A DNA stretch of 31,492 nt from Bacillota bacterium (lineage in GTDB: Bacteria; Bacillota; Clostridia; Oscillospirales; Ruminococcaceae). Position numbers and translations under genes: made by a program. The stretch spans positions 1 to 31,492 of the forward strand of contig JAEZQD010000077.1 in NCBI GenBank assembly GCA_023413185.1. The letters are read 5' to 3'. This document shows, in pieces, positions 31,273 to 31,492 of this stretch. Within the stretch, counting starts at the first letter, position 1; every line of letters begins with the position of its first letter. The notes below the pieces were generated by a model. It had not been told where the DNA came from. It did not search any database and saw only the letters and a list, made by a program, of their open reading frames with translations.

Positions 31273-31363
31273 CCTCATCTATCGTTTTACGCTGGAATTG
31301 GCACCTTACATCTGCAGGTTGCCGGGTTTCACAGGGCCAGTCCCTCCACCACTCTTGATAAGG
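31273..31363 (-). ncRNA. SAM-I (S-box) riboswitch
   Basis: On the minus strand the aptamer core is clear: AGAGTGGTGGAGGGACTGGC, then CCTGTGAAACCCGGCAACC, then AGGTGCCAATTCC. P1 is CCTTATC (31363-31357) with GATGAGG (31279-31273), one U-G pair. The 3' half of P1 is also the antiterminator arm, so SAM binding would free the downstream terminator and lower read-through to metK. Confidence 0.95.
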
Positions 31364-31385
31364 AAATATTCAATTGTCTAGTACC

Positions 31386-31415
31386 ATTATAGTATGAAAG
31401 GGCGGATACTGTCAA
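31386..31415 (-). promoter_or_regulatory. promoter of the S-box leader
   Basis: On the minus strand TTGACA (31415-31410), 18 bases, TATAAT (31391-31386): both boxes perfect. Transcription would start a few bases before the riboswitch. Confidence 0.85.
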
Positions 31416-31492
31416 TAGGTAATACACTAAACCGGTATACTTGCTCGAATCAGGTGCGCGAGCTTTTTGTAGCTTAGCATTGTCACAAACGA

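Noticed and set aside
31443..31468. GCTCG/CGAGC hairpin followed by five T residues on the plus strand
   Set aside because: No plus-strand gene in the window could use it, the stem is only 5 bp, and the loop is long.
1..31492. CRISPR arrays, tRNA/rRNA genes, insertion sequences, phage or integrase genes
   Set aside because: Looked for regular short repeats, cloverleaf-like stretches and transposase or integrase motifs; none was convincing.

Overview
The window reads as chromosome of an anaerobic, motile Firmicute of class Clostridia, probably Oscillospiraceae/Ruminococcaceae-like. This is inferred from a ferredoxin-linked 2-oxoacid oxidoreductase, a SAM-I (S-box) riboswitch before metK, a DUF951 gene next to prfA, small Clostridia-type basic proteins, strong AGGAGG-type ribosome sites, frequent GTG starts, and a flagellar fliD-fliS operon behind a sigma-28/SigD promoter. 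I saw no insertion sequence, phage gene, CRISPR array, tRNA or rRNA. Almost all sequence is ordinary chromosomal genes with intact frames.

Layout. 1-2336: the 3' part of a 2-oxoacid:ferredoxin oxidoreductase operon (alpha, cut by the window edge, then beta and gamma) closed by a strong terminator. 2353-4097 (minus): a MarR regulator, a Cys-rich SAM methyltransferase and an iron-sulfur flavoprotein-like reductase. 4224-6500 (minus): an EamA transporter and a DUF1015 protein. 6666-11957: a LacI regulator divergent from a four-enzyme operon (Gfo/Idh/MocA oxidoreductase, two TIM-barrel isomerase/epimerases, a second Gfo/Idh/MocA oxidoreductase), with LacI-type operators on both sides of the divergent region. 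12120-13099: two very small basic proteins and an HD-domain hydrolase. 13320-16932: a polar amino-acid ABC transporter (ATPase, lipoprotein, two permeases) with a possible attenuator in its leader and a 330-base gap before the permeases.

16946-19277 (minus): a short DtxR-family metalloregulator, an S1-domain RNA-binding protein, a 500-base gap that may hold a structured RNA, and a 121-residue protein of unknown function. 19491-24239 (plus): a housekeeping group of DUF951, prfA, a Sua5-type threonylcarbamoyl-AMP synthase, coaE and an M18 aminopeptidase, ended by two terminators. 24287-26157: a hemolysin III-type membrane protein (minus), an unknown helical protein and a GNAT acetyltransferase. 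26254-29842: SigD promoter, fliD, fliS and a FlgN/FliT-like chaperone. 29864-31415 (minus): metK with an upstream S-box and its promoter, plus a second promoter close to the gene.

The most interesting parts are the LacI-controlled Gfo/Idh-isomerase-isomerase-Gfo/Idh operon, which has no transporter, kinase or glycosidase and looks like an oxidise, eliminate or epimerise, then reduce pathway for an unknown sugar or glycoside; the Cys-rich MarR/methyltransferase/Fe-S flavoprotein operon, which may respond to a metalloid, thiol or redox signal; and several non-coding stretches with RNA structure or palindromes that the genes do not explain. All functional assignments come from reading motifs; no database search was run.
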